NCBI RefSeq assembly: GCF_001636545.1
Contig: NZ_JFHK01000004.1
Coordinates: 186,001-250,000, forward strand
DNA: 64,000 bases
Source of the DNA: Kosmotoga arenicorallina S304
GTDB lineage: Bacteria > Thermotogota > Thermotogae > Petrotogales > Kosmotogaceae
Direction: 5' to 3'
Each line of letters starts with the position of its first letter. Position 1 is the first letter of the stretch. Below the pieces are notes generated by a model. That model did not search any database and was not told where the DNA came from. It saw only the letters and a program-made list of their open reading frames with translations. The position numbers were made by a program, and so were the translations under genes. Positions 26,168 to 35,259 of this stretch are shown one piece after another.

Positions 26168-29100
26168 ATGAAACGCAGTTTGAAACTCACAATAGGGATC
26201 ACAATACCAATAGCAGTATTGCTGGTGCTGCTGTATTTCTTCCTCTGGCCAATTACTATAACAGTTAGTGCAATATTTCCCACTGATGCGCAGGGAAATC
26301 CTACAATAAAAGCAATTTCTTCAATAGAAGAAGTCACTTTGAGCAAAGACAAGCCATCTGCCAAGCTAAAGGCCAAACGAAAGGATTCAGTGGATTTTGT
26401 GACTCTTGAAGGTGTTCTGCTCGACAGGAAAGAAATAGTCAGGGAAGTAAAAGAACTTAAATACGCTTTTCCTGAGCCAGATATAAATTTATTCAACTAC
26501 TCCTTCAGCGAAGATGGAAAAGAGCTGATATTGAGCTGGAGAGCTGAGAGCTCTCCTTATAACATTGATAGCGTGAGTCTTGAAAGAAATGGGACTGCCG
26601 TTACAAGAAAAGGAGATAGCTACACGGATAACATTGTGGATTATCAGGGTAAGAGACTATCATATGATCTGACAATTGGATATAAATACGGCCCTGTCTA
26701 CATAGAAAAATCAAAAACTCTCAGTGTTGAAATACCCATGTTACCCGTTGAGATAGAAGTAAAAGTCTCCCTTGGAAAGGGTCTCGATCCCGAAAAAGTA
26801 TCCCTTTTACTTGATGAAAAGCCATATAAGCTAGAGTCTAATCTAAAAGCCATTATCAGTACAGTACCACAGGGAAAGCACAAGCTTGAACTAAAATACG
26901 ATGGAATATCACTATTGACAAAGGAAGTCGTTCTAAAATGGAATGATGATATCCCGTACCTTTTTGAATTCCCCATTGATTCTATCGAAATCAGTGAGCT
27001 GTCGGCAACACGGGATGGAGAAAATATGAATCTTAACTGGAAAAGCGACCTGAAATCCTATGAGGAAACCGACGTTAGCTATCTCATAACAGTAGATGCC
27101 TCAAACTTTGTCACAAAGGAAAAATCCTTTGTGCTTACCCTTCCCGAGGAAACTATGCAAATAGTCGTTACACCACTATATAAAGGAGTCGCCTTTGGTT
27201 TGGAAGAAACTGTTGAGGTTTTGGGAAAACCATTCTTCGAGCTGGGAACAATACCGGGCTATATCCCTTCAACAAGCCTGGAAATCCAATTTGAAGCGAA
27301 GAACATTTCAGAACTTTTACTTTCCCTTGATGGAGCAGAACCTGCTAAAATAGATACCCAAAAAGGGAAAATTGTTTTCGAAGAGCTTTCAGAAGGCGTT
27401 CATGCTATAAGTTTCTACATCACAGATCTATATGGGGAGAGCTTCACCAAGAGTGCTACATTTGTGGTGGACACAACACCTCCTAATGAACCGACATTAC
27501 TGAATTACAATATAGTCGGAAAGAGAATCATTATAAACCTCGCCACGAGTTCTGACACCGTTTCTATTTCTGGTGAAGTTAATGTCTCTGATACCACCAC
27601 ATTCCATATAGAAACAAAAAACAATCAGATAACCGTTCCTGTTCCTTCCCCGGAAACAGGATTTAACGGTACTCTTGAACTATTCCTCACAGCCATTGAT
27701 AGAGCCGGTAATATGTCAATGCAAGCACATTATGAAATTGAGCTTGTCAACTTCGAAGAGATTGTGGGAAGTCTTGGCTTTGATGTGATTCAAAAAGACT
27801 ACAAACCAGTTACCCTTCGAATTTCAAACTCAAGAGTTAGCGAAGAAGCTTCAATTACAGTTTTTGTCGAAACTTTGAAAGGAACAAGATTATTTACCTA
27901 TAACTTATCTAATACCTTCAGCGTTTCAGAACCCCTGGAAGGTGTTTATTTTGGCGATCTTAAAATTTCATATATAATAAACGCCCTGGGAATTGAATCG
28001 CCAACCTATGTCGCCACAGAAACACGAGTTGACTTAAAGAATCTTGATGGTTTCTATGCCTATCAGGTGGATGAAGATGGCAAATTCAGGGTGAGATTCT
28101 ATCCTGTTCCCGATCCTGATGTTAAATACAGGATTCGCCGGAAAATATTAGACACGCCTGTGAATCAGGAAATAAAAACTATCTCGTTTGAAGAAACAGA
28201 CCTGGATAGTGACACGCCCATTTTAAAAGACTTTGACTCGCCACTGCCTTTAACCAATAACGCAACAATGGAAATCTCTGTCGAGGTGGAAATAATTACA
28301 GACCAGTACAGCTATAAGTTTCCTGAAAAGCGCTTGACTCTGTATAAAGGTGCTACTATCCTAACCGGGAATGCTACTGATGCGGAATTTGACAAACGGG
28401 CTTTCCCCATTTTAATAGCTGAGAATTATACAATCCCCAATGATTCCGAGGTTTCCATTGCAGGAAAGGGCCTGGTGCTTATTCAAGATGGCTCCTCTTT
28501 CGTGGTAAACGGTACGCTAAATATCTCCGGGAGCAACGGCTTGATTACACTAAAAAGCGAGTCAAGAAATGAGATTTTGCTTTATGGCGGTGAGTTGAAT
28601 TTAAAAAAGGCATCTGGATATGAAATGTCTATCTTTGCCTCGGGTGCGCGATTAAACATAGAAGACTGCGTTTTCTCAGATGTCTTCAATCCTCTGATCG
28701 TTAAAAACGGTTCATCGGTGAAACTAAATAACATTTCCATCAACTCTGTGGGAACAGCTGGATATATAAGCGATGCTGTTATTTTCGATGCTCATGATGT
28801 TGAAATAATCAACTCTACAAAGGGATTTATACTGATCAATCCACAAAAAGCTTATATAAATAAATACGTTGCCAATACGGGAATTAAAAATACCGGATTG
28901 GAAATTAAGAATTCTCTTTCTGATGAGATAGTTATTGAGGATCTTGATATCTCATCAGGACGCTTTGCTCTTAATATTGAGAATCTGAAGAGCATGATGA
29001 TTAACAATGCTCGTTTGAAAGCATCGGGTTTTTATGTCATGGCACTTAGCAATGTAGAAAAGGCTCAGGTAGCTGATGTGTCTATAAGTGGTATCCCCGG

Positions 29101-29464
29101 AAAAGCCCAGCCAAACATAGGACTTTTCGTTGCCAGCACTGGAGGGATTTTCAAGGGAATCTCTGTAAGCCAGTGCAAAGAAATAGGAATTTTCATAAAC
29201 AACAGGTGGCTTCCGGAAGAGCTCATAGAAACATACAATGCTCTTCCACCAAAAGAAAAGGAGAACTGGGCACCGATTGAACTGTACACCAAAACCGAGG
29301 CATTTTCAGAAAATTTCTATGATATCTATCTTGAAGGTATTTACAACCTTCGCGCTCCGGGGCTGGATCTTAGCAGGCTCAGGATCTATGATTGGAGAGT
29401 CGATAAAACCTGGTCTAATGAACTCGGTAAGATCTTTCCCAGAGGCACTGTTATTGTGAAGTAA
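26168..29464 (+). CDS. Large envelope protein with Ig-like domains and a C-terminal beta-helix
   Basis: 1098 residues. An uncleaved-looking N-terminal membrane helix (about 8-29) anchors a long outer part. Residues ~95-550 contain repeated Ig/FnIII-like units (LILSWRAESSPYNIDSVSLERNG; MNLNWKSDLKSYEETDVSYLI; ATFVVDTTPPNEPTLL). Residues ~740-1040 read as a right-handed parallel beta-helix: short strands rich in N, I, V and G such as LVLIQDGSSFVVNGTLNISGSNGL, ASGARLNIEDCVFSDV and SSVKLNNISINSVGTAGYIS. It may be a surface spike or linker of the toga. AAAGGGGAGGTG precedes the ATG. Confidence 0.75.
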   Translation: MKRSLKLTIGITIPIAVLLVLLYFFLWPITITVSAIFPTDAQGNPTIKAISSIEEVTLSKDKPSAKLKAKRKDSVDFVTLEGVLLDRKEIVREVKELKYAFPEPDINLFNYSFSEDGKELILSWRAESSPYNIDSVSLERNGTAVTRKGDSYTDNIVDYQGKRLSYDLTIGYKYGPVYIEKSKTLSVEIPMLPVEIEVKVSLGKGLDPEKVSLLLDEKPYKLESNLKAIISTVPQGKHKLELKYDGISLLTKEVVLKWNDDIPYLFEFPIDSIEISELSATRDGENMNLNWKSDLKSYEETDVSYLITVDASNFVTKEKSFVLTLPEETMQIVVTPLYKGVAFGLEETVEVLGKPFFELGTIPGYIPSTSLEIQFEAKNISELLLSLDGAEPAKIDTQKGKIVFEELSEGVHAISFYITDLYGESFTKSATFVVDTTPPNEPTLLNYNIVGKRIIINLATSSDTVSISGEVNVSDTTTFHIETKNNQITVPVPSPETGFNGTLELFLTAIDRAGNMSMQAHYEIELVNFEEIVGSLGFDVIQKDYKPVTLRISNSRVSEEASITVFVETLKGTRLFTYNLSNTFSVSEPLEGVYFGDLKISYIINALGIESPTYVATETRVDLKNLDGFYAYQVDEDGKFRVRFYPVPDPDVKYRIRRKILDTPVNQEIKTISFEETDLDSDTPILKDFDSPLPLTNNATMEISVEVEIITDQYSYKFPEKRLTLYKGATILTGNATDAEFDKRAFPILIAENYTIPNDSEVSIAGKGLVLIQDGSSFVVNGTLNISGSNGLITLKSESRNEILLYGGELNLKKASGYEMSIFASGARLNIEDCVFSDVFNPLIVKNGSSVKLNNISINSVGTAGYISDAVIFDAHDVEIINSTKGFILINPQKAYINKYVANTGIKNTGLEIKNSLSDEIVIEDLDISSGRFALNIENLKSMMINNARLKASGFYVMALSNVEKAQVADVSISGIPGKAQPNIGLFVASTGGIFKGISVSQCKEIGIFINNRWLPEELIETYNALPPKEKENWAPIELYTKTEAFSENFYDIYLEGIYNLRAPGLDLSRLRIYDWRVDKTWSNELGKIFPRGTVIVK

Positions 29465-29465
29465 A

Positions 29466-30353
29466 TCAAAATACGCTCAAATAGCGTTCATAGTGATCTG
29501 GTGCTACGGTAACTATTTTCCCCGTGGTGCCAGATTTTTTTAATCTATACGCCGCAGCGACATTTGCACCGGACGAAATCCCAACCAATAATCCTTCTTT
29601 CCTGTGAAGCCATTGCATCATCTCGATTGCTTCGCCAGAGCTTACGGTAATTATATCGTCCAGAAGATCTTGGTCGAGAATAGCCGGGACAAAGCCCGCA
29701 CCTATGCCCTGAATTCTGTGCTTACCGGGTTTTTCCCCGGAAAGAACAGCGGATTCTTCTGGCTCGACGCCTATGATTTTAATTCCAGGAAGTAACTTCT
29801 TCAAAGCCCTGCCAGCTCCCGTAATAGTACCGCCTGTACCTATGCCAGCAACAAAGATATCTAATTCATTGCCACATTGCTGGAATATCTCCGGTCCGGT
29901 GCTTATCTCATGATAGTAGGGGTTTCCTGGATTGGAAAACTGGTCCAGAATAACAGCATTTTCAAGGTTACGGACAATTTCTTTTGCTCTCTCAACGGCT
30001 TCTTTCATACCTCCTGATGCACTTGTCAGGATAACATCGGCACCGAGTTCCTCCATAACCTTCCATCGCTCTTCACTTACGCTTTCGGGCATTACCAGAA
30101 TTGCTTTGTATCTGAATTTGCTTGCAAACATGGCTATTGAAATACCGGTGTTTCCACTTGTAGGCTCTACAACGGTAACTCCTTCTGAAATTCTACCCCT
30201 GCTCTTCATGTATAAAATCATTCCCATTACAGCCCTATCCTTTACGCTGCCGCCAGGATTGTTTTTTTCCAGTTTCAGTAAAATGCTTCCTGAAGAATCA
30301 AGGCTTCTCAAAGAAACAAGGGGCGTCTTTCCAACTATCATATCAATGCTCAT
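29466..30353 (-). CDS. cysK: Cysteine synthase (O-acetylserine sulfhydrylase)
   Basis: 295 residues. The PLP lysine is Lys38 in NNPGGSVKDRA. EPTSGNTGISIAMFA is the substrate loop, and GIGTGGTITGAGRALK binds the cofactor phosphate. It makes cysteine from O-acetylserine and sulfide, the product of the upstream cysE, which it overlaps by four bases. It is slightly short at the C-terminus compared with ~305 in typical CysK; CysM cannot be excluded. Confidence 0.95.
   Translation of the reverse strand: MSIDMIVGKTPLVSLRSLDSSGSILLKLEKNNPGGSVKDRAVMGMILYMKSRGRISEGVTVVEPTSGNTGISIAMFASKFRYKAILVMPESVSEERWKVMEELGADVILTSASGGMKEAVERAKEIVRNLENAVILDQFSNPGNPYYHEISTGPEIFQQCGNELDIFVAGIGTGGTITGAGRALKKLLPGIKIIGVEPEESAVLSGEKPGKHRIQGIGAGFVPAILDQDLLDDIITVSSGEAIEMMQWLHRKEGLLVGISSGANVAAAYRLKKSGTTGKIVTVAPDHYERYLSVF
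29496..29541 (+). terminator. Terminator of the beta-helix gene, inside the 3' end of cysK
   Basis: A 14-bp stem (29496-29509 with 29522-29535, three G-U pairs, otherwise matched) has a 12-nt loop and is followed by seven T. The bases also encode residues of CysK on the minus strand. Confidence 0.72.
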
Positions 30354-30913
30354 AGGTTTACCTCATGATGGATTTTTTCTGTCTTTTTTGCAGGAATGCC
30401 GACATATGTCTGATTTTCAGGTACATGCTCAAGGACAACGCTATTTGCACCGATCTTTGCATTATCACCCACAATTATAGGTCCAAGTATCTTTGCACCA
30501 GCCCCGATAATTACATTACGTCCAATGTCCGGATGCCGTTTCCCTTCGACTATTCTTCGACTACCAAGAGTTACTCCATGATAAATCAATGTACCGCTAC
30601 CAACGGTTGCTGTAGACCCAATGACTACACCTATTCCATGATCAATTACAACGCCAGCTTCAATATGAGCTGCTGGATGTATATCGATATTGAAAATCAC
30701 CCTGTTGAAATAATGGATTAACTCAGCAGGCCAGAAAAAACCGAAATTCCAGAGCAAATGGGATAATCTATATAAAAAAAGCGCATGAAATCCGGCTGAA
30801 GTCAAATATATGTGAAATTTCGATCTTGCAGCGGGATCTTTTATTAAATATTCGTCAAAGTCCTTCTTGACCGCTTTCAGTAAATTCATCATTTCATTTG
30901 TGAAATTTCCCAT
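30350..30913 (-). CDS. cysE: Serine O-acetyltransferase
   Basis: 187 residues, the short (EpsC-like) form. The left-handed beta-helix is seen as IDIHPAAHIEAGVVIDHGIGVVIGSTATVGSGTLIYHGVTLG, with catalytic His in DHGIG and YHGVTLG, then RHPDIGRNVIIGAGAKILGPI. ATG 30911-30913 is preferred over the TTG one codon earlier because GAGGTGAT would touch that TTG. It supplies O-acetylserine to CysK. 30914-31092 holds no recognisable gene. Confidence 0.94.
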   Translation of the reverse strand: MGNFTNEMMNLLKAVKKDFDEYLIKDPAARSKFHIYLTSAGFHALFLYRLSHLLWNFGFFWPAELIHYFNRVIFNIDIHPAAHIEAGVVIDHGIGVVIGSTATVGSGTLIYHGVTLGSRRIVEGKRHPDIGRNVIIGAGAKILGPIIVGDNAKIGANSVVLEHVPENQTYVGIPAKKTEKIHHEVNL

Positions 30914-31092
30914 CAAATCACCTCATTTATATATTACCAAAAATATCGGAATTTAGTTGTTATTTTCGTAACTGTTTTAGTAAACACACCTAAAACAAAC
31001 CAGTTAAGTCAATGCAGTGATACTTCTTTTGGATTCGATGAATAGGCGATTATTGGGCCTCTTATGATAGAATTTTTTGGAGGGGGGATATC

Positions 31093-32469
31093 ATGAAATA
31101 TTTTTTTCTTCTTTGTAGCTTTTTAGTAGCCGGAATGGTTTTTTCATTGACGGTGATTTATGCTGGTATATCACCAGCATTTTCACTTAACAACTACGAG
31201 TCAGTTGACGGAAGTTATGAACCGAACTTGTATGACCTTTTAAGATACTATTCACTTCCAGCACTGGGAAAGGCAGGCTTTCAAATAAGTAATGAGCATC
31301 TGGAAGCTGCAATGTTCATAGAAGCCCGCCAGGATTTTTCCGCATTTTTACTTGGAAGGGATTTTTCGAATCTTCCTCTATCTGTTGGTTCATGGGCACC
31401 CTTTTTTGATGCCAATTATCCCCGCGTGGGTTACATCCAATGGGGTTCTTCTTCTGTTCTCATTTCAGCGGGCAGGAGAAAATTGAAGTGGGGGCCTGCT
31501 ACCTATGATATTGGGCTTTCCAGCGTTCCTCCATATTTCGATCATCTATGGTTACAGTTTTCCGACGAAACCTTTTTTGGCAGCTTTGACTACAATTTCT
31601 TTGCGATTTCAGCTGATAGGAGTGTATATGGCGATCCCAAGACTCTTTTAGGCCACAAATGGGCCTTTTCAAGCGATGCTTTCAGATTGAGTTTCGCCGA
31701 GGAAAACCTGATTTACGGGGTTTATCCGGATTTACAGGATATTGGACCATTCATTATATATCATCATAGTTACCAGACCCATTCAAATGTCATGTTTTTT
31801 GTCACCGCTGAAATGCTGCTGAAAAGTTTTAGAATCTATGGTGAATTTGGCCTTGATGAATTCAGGCTAAACACGGAAGGTGAAAATTCCAGGCCTACGG
31901 CTTTTGGCTGGCTTGCCGGTGTAGAGTGGAGCAGCAGCGAAATCTGGAATAAAGTCAGAAACAAAGAGTATTTTGATGACTTCACATTGTTCGAAAGGGG
32001 ATTATCAACTCCATCAGCAGTTAAGCTGAGGTATGAGTATTACCACACAACGCCCTATCTATACAATAGAGATGCTGATATCGGGAAATTCACCTATCCT
32101 TTCAGGCTCAACGTTATGTGGCTCAATATGTGGCCCGACATAGACTTTTTCTTTGGCTTCCCATATGGTCCTGACGTATCTCTGCATTTGTTGAGCTATC
32201 AATGGAACAAGGAAAAAATCGAGCTTTTTTCTCAGGTCGAATTCCTTGCCATGGGAAGTTACGGGATCGACAGCCCTTATTATGCACCCTATGAGCATGA
32301 CTGGTATAAACTCGTTGAACCCGTAAGCAGGCAGGTGATACTTACCGTCAGGACGAGATATTATCCTGAATCTGATTTTGGACTATTCGGGCTGCTATCT
32401 CTGAAATTTACAGCTGATGGGCTGAAGTGGCTATTGAATTTCGGCATTAGCAAATCGTATTCATTTTAG
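31093..32469 (+). CDS. Outer-membrane beta-barrel protein, Wzi-like (first of a tandem pair)
   Basis: 458 residues. A signal peptide (MKYFFLLCSFLVAGMVFS) is followed by a string of amphipathic strands. The segment ISAGRRKLKWGPATYDIGLSSVPPYFDHLWLQ resembles capsule-assembly Wzi proteins ('GR...+WGPG....L+LS....P+..L'). The protein ends in phenylalanine (GISKSYSF), the usual outer-membrane barrel signal. ATG after GGAGGGGGGATATC. It would sit in the toga outer membrane; a role in polysaccharide anchoring or as a porin is inferred. The paralogue follows 12 bases downstream. Confidence 0.78.
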   Translation: MKYFFLLCSFLVAGMVFSLTVIYAGISPAFSLNNYESVDGSYEPNLYDLLRYYSLPALGKAGFQISNEHLEAAMFIEARQDFSAFLLGRDFSNLPLSVGSWAPFFDANYPRVGYIQWGSSSVLISAGRRKLKWGPATYDIGLSSVPPYFDHLWLQFSDETFFGSFDYNFFAISADRSVYGDPKTLLGHKWAFSSDAFRLSFAEENLIYGVYPDLQDIGPFIIYHHSYQTHSNVMFFVTAEMLLKSFRIYGEFGLDEFRLNTEGENSRPTAFGWLAGVEWSSSEIWNKVRNKEYFDDFTLFERGLSTPSAVKLRYEYYHTTPYLYNRDADIGKFTYPFRLNVMWLNMWPDIDFFFGFPYGPDVSLHLLSYQWNKEKIELFSQVEFLAMGSYGIDSPYYAPYEHDWYKLVEPVSRQVILTVRTRYYPESDFGLFGLLSLKFTADGLKWLLNFGISKSYSF

Positions 32470-32481
32470 GAGGTTGGTTCT

Positions 32482-34113
32482 ATGAAAAGCATCTGGTTAC
32501 TGCTGGTAATTCTCGTTCCGATTGTCGCTCTTGCAAACATTGCAAACTTGAACTTCAAGGCAGATGATAGCTACATAGTCTGGAAAGCTGAGCTGCTATT
32601 GAACAAAGAGGTACCTGCTGTACCAAATACTCCTATCAGTTCGGCTTTTATGGGTGAACCTGAACAATTTACAAGCAACACCACAGCTTCTTTTACCACC
32701 ACTCCACAGCTTACCCTTCATAACTTCGAGCCCTTTACTACAAGGAAAGGCTGGTACAATCCCTGTGTTCCACTTTATTTAAGATACAGGTACGATACAT
32801 TGCAACCATGGGCAATTCTGAGATTTGATTCCGATATAAGCAGCAATGCAAAAGCGGTGATAAATCTGGATTTCAAAAAAGACTACCGAAGCTACATCAG
32901 CCATGGACCTTCAGGAAATGCCACGCCTCTTGCCAATTTGCCTGTGGAATTGCTCAAGGGAGATGTCAGGGCACTGGACTTCAGCTTCCCGAGTTTTGGC
33001 TATGCTGCTTACGCAACCGGGGAATTCCAGGCAAGTCTGGGTCGTTATAAATTAAGCTGGGGACCCATGAGAAATGGTCTTACTATCAGCAATGCTTCCA
33101 ATTATTATGACAATTTCAGTTCTTCCTATGTAACACCCATGGGCAAAAGCGGGAATTTCTCTTATACCTTCAACATGATCTCCGTTATACCATTACTCAG
33201 CGGAGGTGAGTGGGAACGCCAAAGAAAGGTATCTGTTGGAAGTCCTCATTATTGGGATCTTAATCAAGACCAGGTGTATGATGAACCTTCAAAACTCATT
33301 GTCGGACATCGTTTTGATATAAAACTCAACAAACGGCTGCGAATCGGTGTGGGTGAAATCAACGTAGTTGGAGGAAAACATCCTGATCTCACAGATTTCA
33401 ACCCTTTCATTGTATTTCACAACACCTATGGCGAGGGGTTTTCCAATGTTATGATGTCTCTGGATTTCTCTCTAGTGCCTTTCAAGGGATTCCAGATTTA
33501 CGGTGAGTTTGCTATGGATGATTACTCGGGTCCAACAGAGGCTGGTGCGCGTGGAAAGCCAGCTGCCATGGCATATGGGCTTGGCGCTGAGTATTTCCTT
33601 GAAAGCACCCGGGGCATATATCATTTCTCTGCTGAGGCCTATCACACGGACACCTGGATGTACAACAGATGGCAGCCCCTGCTGAAAATTACAAATAGAA
33701 CCATAACCAAATCTGAACTTCCCGGCGCAAGAGATGCAAATGAGTACCCTCTTGGGTTCAAATACGGTCCTGATTTAAATGCGTTTTCGCTGCTCATGCA
33801 ATGGTTTGGTAATAGTATCTCGGCATCCGTTGAATTTGAGCATTTTACACAGGGTGAAGTAACGCTGGATACCCCGTATCTGAATATGGATGAACCCAGT
33901 GATGAACCTGGCGAATTCACGGATCCAGAATATTGGAGGGGGCCGGTAGGCGAACTAAAAAAAGCGAATATTCTTACTGTTAAGCTGGAAGGAACTCTTT
34001 GCGGTTTTAGAATCGGTTCGGATTTTAGCTTATATTTTGGGAGCTACTTTGAGCAATACACAACAAGAAAAGTTACCTTTGAACTTAGGCCATTTATAGA
34101 GATAGTATTTTAG
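32482..34113 (+). CDS. Outer-membrane beta-barrel protein, Wzi-like (second of a tandem pair)
   Basis: 543 residues. Signal peptide MKSIWLLLVILVPIVALAN. The core repeats the pattern of the preceding gene: ASLGRYKLSWGPMRNGLTISNASNYYDNF, later NPFIVFHNTYGEGFSNVMMSLDFSL and GFQIYGEFAMDDY (first copy: GPFIIYHHSYQTHSNVMFF and FRIYGEFGLDEF). It ends in phenylalanine (FIEIVF). It is about 85 residues longer at the N-terminal side. The two are diverged paralogues probably made from one transcript. The stop codon overlaps the end of a convergent 49-residue gene. Confidence 0.78.
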   Translation: MKSIWLLLVILVPIVALANIANLNFKADDSYIVWKAELLLNKEVPAVPNTPISSAFMGEPEQFTSNTTASFTTTPQLTLHNFEPFTTRKGWYNPCVPLYLRYRYDTLQPWAILRFDSDISSNAKAVINLDFKKDYRSYISHGPSGNATPLANLPVELLKGDVRALDFSFPSFGYAAYATGEFQASLGRYKLSWGPMRNGLTISNASNYYDNFSSSYVTPMGKSGNFSYTFNMISVIPLLSGGEWERQRKVSVGSPHYWDLNQDQVYDEPSKLIVGHRFDIKLNKRLRIGVGEINVVGGKHPDLTDFNPFIVFHNTYGEGFSNVMMSLDFSLVPFKGFQIYGEFAMDDYSGPTEAGARGKPAAMAYGLGAEYFLESTRGIYHFSAEAYHTDTWMYNRWQPLLKITNRTITKSELPGARDANEYPLGFKYGPDLNAFSLLMQWFGNSISASVEFEHFTQGEVTLDTPYLNMDEPSDEPGEFTDPEYWRGPVGELKKANILTVKLEGTLCGFRIGSDFSLYFGSYFEQYTTRKVTFELRPFIEIVF

Positions 34114-34259
34114 AAGAGCATTATCAGCAGTGTGAAAATCACGCCACATGTAAAACCGAGTATCAGGCCAAAAACAAAAGAACTATTTCTGCCCTTCCTT
34201 TTCAGGGGGGGCTTTTTTTCTTTTTCCTCCCTGTACCAGTCCCTGTCGTATATTCCCAT
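34110..34259 (-). CDS. 49-residue membrane protein with MGxYDRDWYR start
   Basis: The protein begins MGIYDRDWYREEKEKK, continues basic (LKRKGRN), then has one clear membrane helix (SSFVFGLILGFTCGVIFTLL) and ends in MLF. The start is well supported: GAGGTGA lies six bases before the ATG. N-termini of the MGxxDRDYYR kind are seen in several bacterial small membrane and rhomboid-associated proteins, but no function is assigned. The first 77 bases overlap the end of the AI-2E family gene in another frame, and the stop overlaps the barrel gene's stop. It probably inserts with the acidic/basic head in the cytoplasm. Confidence 0.75.
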   Translation of the reverse strand: MGIYDRDWYREEKEKKPPLKRKGRNSSFVFGLILGFTCGVIFTLLIMLF

Positions 34260-35259
34260 ATTTATTCACCTCTTTTGTAAGGAAAGTTCCCCAATAGCGT
34301 CGTATGAATATGACAAGGGGAACAGCAAGCACTATTCCATATACACCAAAAAGCTCGCTGCAAGCTATCATGGAAAGCAGTATGATAAACCAGTTCAATT
34401 TCAACCTTCTGGACATAATCCTTGGCGATAACACCCACATTTCGAGTTGATTGGCGACAACCAGCAGCAGTAGCGCAAAAACAACTCCAAGAATTGGAGC
34501 ATCTGTATAGCTTATATAGCCTATAACAAGCAAAGGTATGGCGGTGACGATAACTCCAAAGAAGGGAATGAAATTCGTAATTCCAGCAAGTAATCCAAGA
34601 AATAACGCCTGCTGGATTTTAAAGAAAAATGCACCAAAACCTATCACTGAACCCACTGCAAGGGCTACTATGAGCTGTCCTGTAATATATCCCTGAAGAT
34701 CCCGGTAAAATCCCTTAAAAAATCCCGTCACTTCATCTCCTTCACATCCTGGAAAAAGGGTGTGAACTGCTTTGCGCCTGAAAAAGAACCGGGTTCTTGT
34801 GGTAAGGAAAACCGCAGCTACCACCAGCAATATACCAAAAGTGATCCAGGAAGCTATGTTTTTGCTTATGTAAAGGCTCGCTTGAAGCAAGAAATCTCCC
34901 AGCATTGAACCAGCCTTTTCGAAGGTGTCATTAACAAAACTGCTAAAGGGCTCATTGAGTTTTGACGAAATTTCTGAAAAATCAAGCTCTACAAGGCCCG
35001 AACGAAAGCTCTGAACGCCTTTTATAATAATGGGGACAGCGATATAGAGGAGGTATACAAAGGTTATAACAATAGCTCCAAGGGTTACTAGAGAGAGCAG
35101 TCGCTTGTAACTCCTCTTCTTAGCCATTCTTGCAGGCGCAATTATAATCATCCCTATCAATACGCTCAGGGTTATAACACGGGTCGTCATAGGAAAGACA
35201 AACAGGGAAATAATATAAGCTATAAAATAACCGAGAATCCACTTTGCGCTATTGTTCAT
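34183..35259 (-). CDS. AI-2E family transporter-like membrane protein (PerM/YdiK)
   Basis: 358 residues with about eight membrane helices. ITNFIPFFGVIVTAIPLLVIGY and GLLAGITNF followed by VLSPRIMSRRLKLNWFIILLSMIACSELFGVYGIVLAVPLVIFI are the conserved family segments. Family members include the TqsA AI-2 exporter and Na+/H+ exchangers; the substrate here is unknown. The charged tail (GGKRKKAPPEKEGQK) lies in the region that also encodes the small membrane protein. ATG overlaps the stop of the winged-helix gene (ATGA). Confidence 0.88.
   Translation of the reverse strand: MNNSAKWILGYFIAYIISLFVFPMTTRVITLSVLIGMIIIAPARMAKKRSYKRLLSLVTLGAIVITFVYLLYIAVPIIIKGVQSFRSGLVELDFSEISSKLNEPFSSFVNDTFEKAGSMLGDFLLQASLYISKNIASWITFGILLVVAAVFLTTRTRFFFRRKAVHTLFPGCEGDEVTGFFKGFYRDLQGYITGQLIVALAVGSVIGFGAFFFKIQQALFLGLLAGITNFIPFFGVIVTAIPLLVIGYISYTDAPILGVVFALLLLVVANQLEMWVLSPRIMSRRLKLNWFIILLSMIACSELFGVYGIVLAVPLVIFIRRYWGTFLTKEVNKYGNIRQGLVQGGKRKKAPPEKEGQK
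34191..34219 (+). terminator. Terminator of the barrel operon, inside convergent coding sequence
   Basis: GCCCTTCC (34191-34198) pairs with GGGGGGGC (34205-34212; two G-U) around a 6-nt loop and is followed by TTTTTTTC and more T. It lies within the overlap between the small membrane protein gene and the AI-2E family gene on the other strand. Confidence 0.6.

Noticed and set aside
34183-34259. A frameshift that would fuse the AI-2E protein and the small membrane protein
   Set aside because: Not excluded, but the small frame has its own well-spaced ribosome site and Met start, so two genes are the simpler reading.
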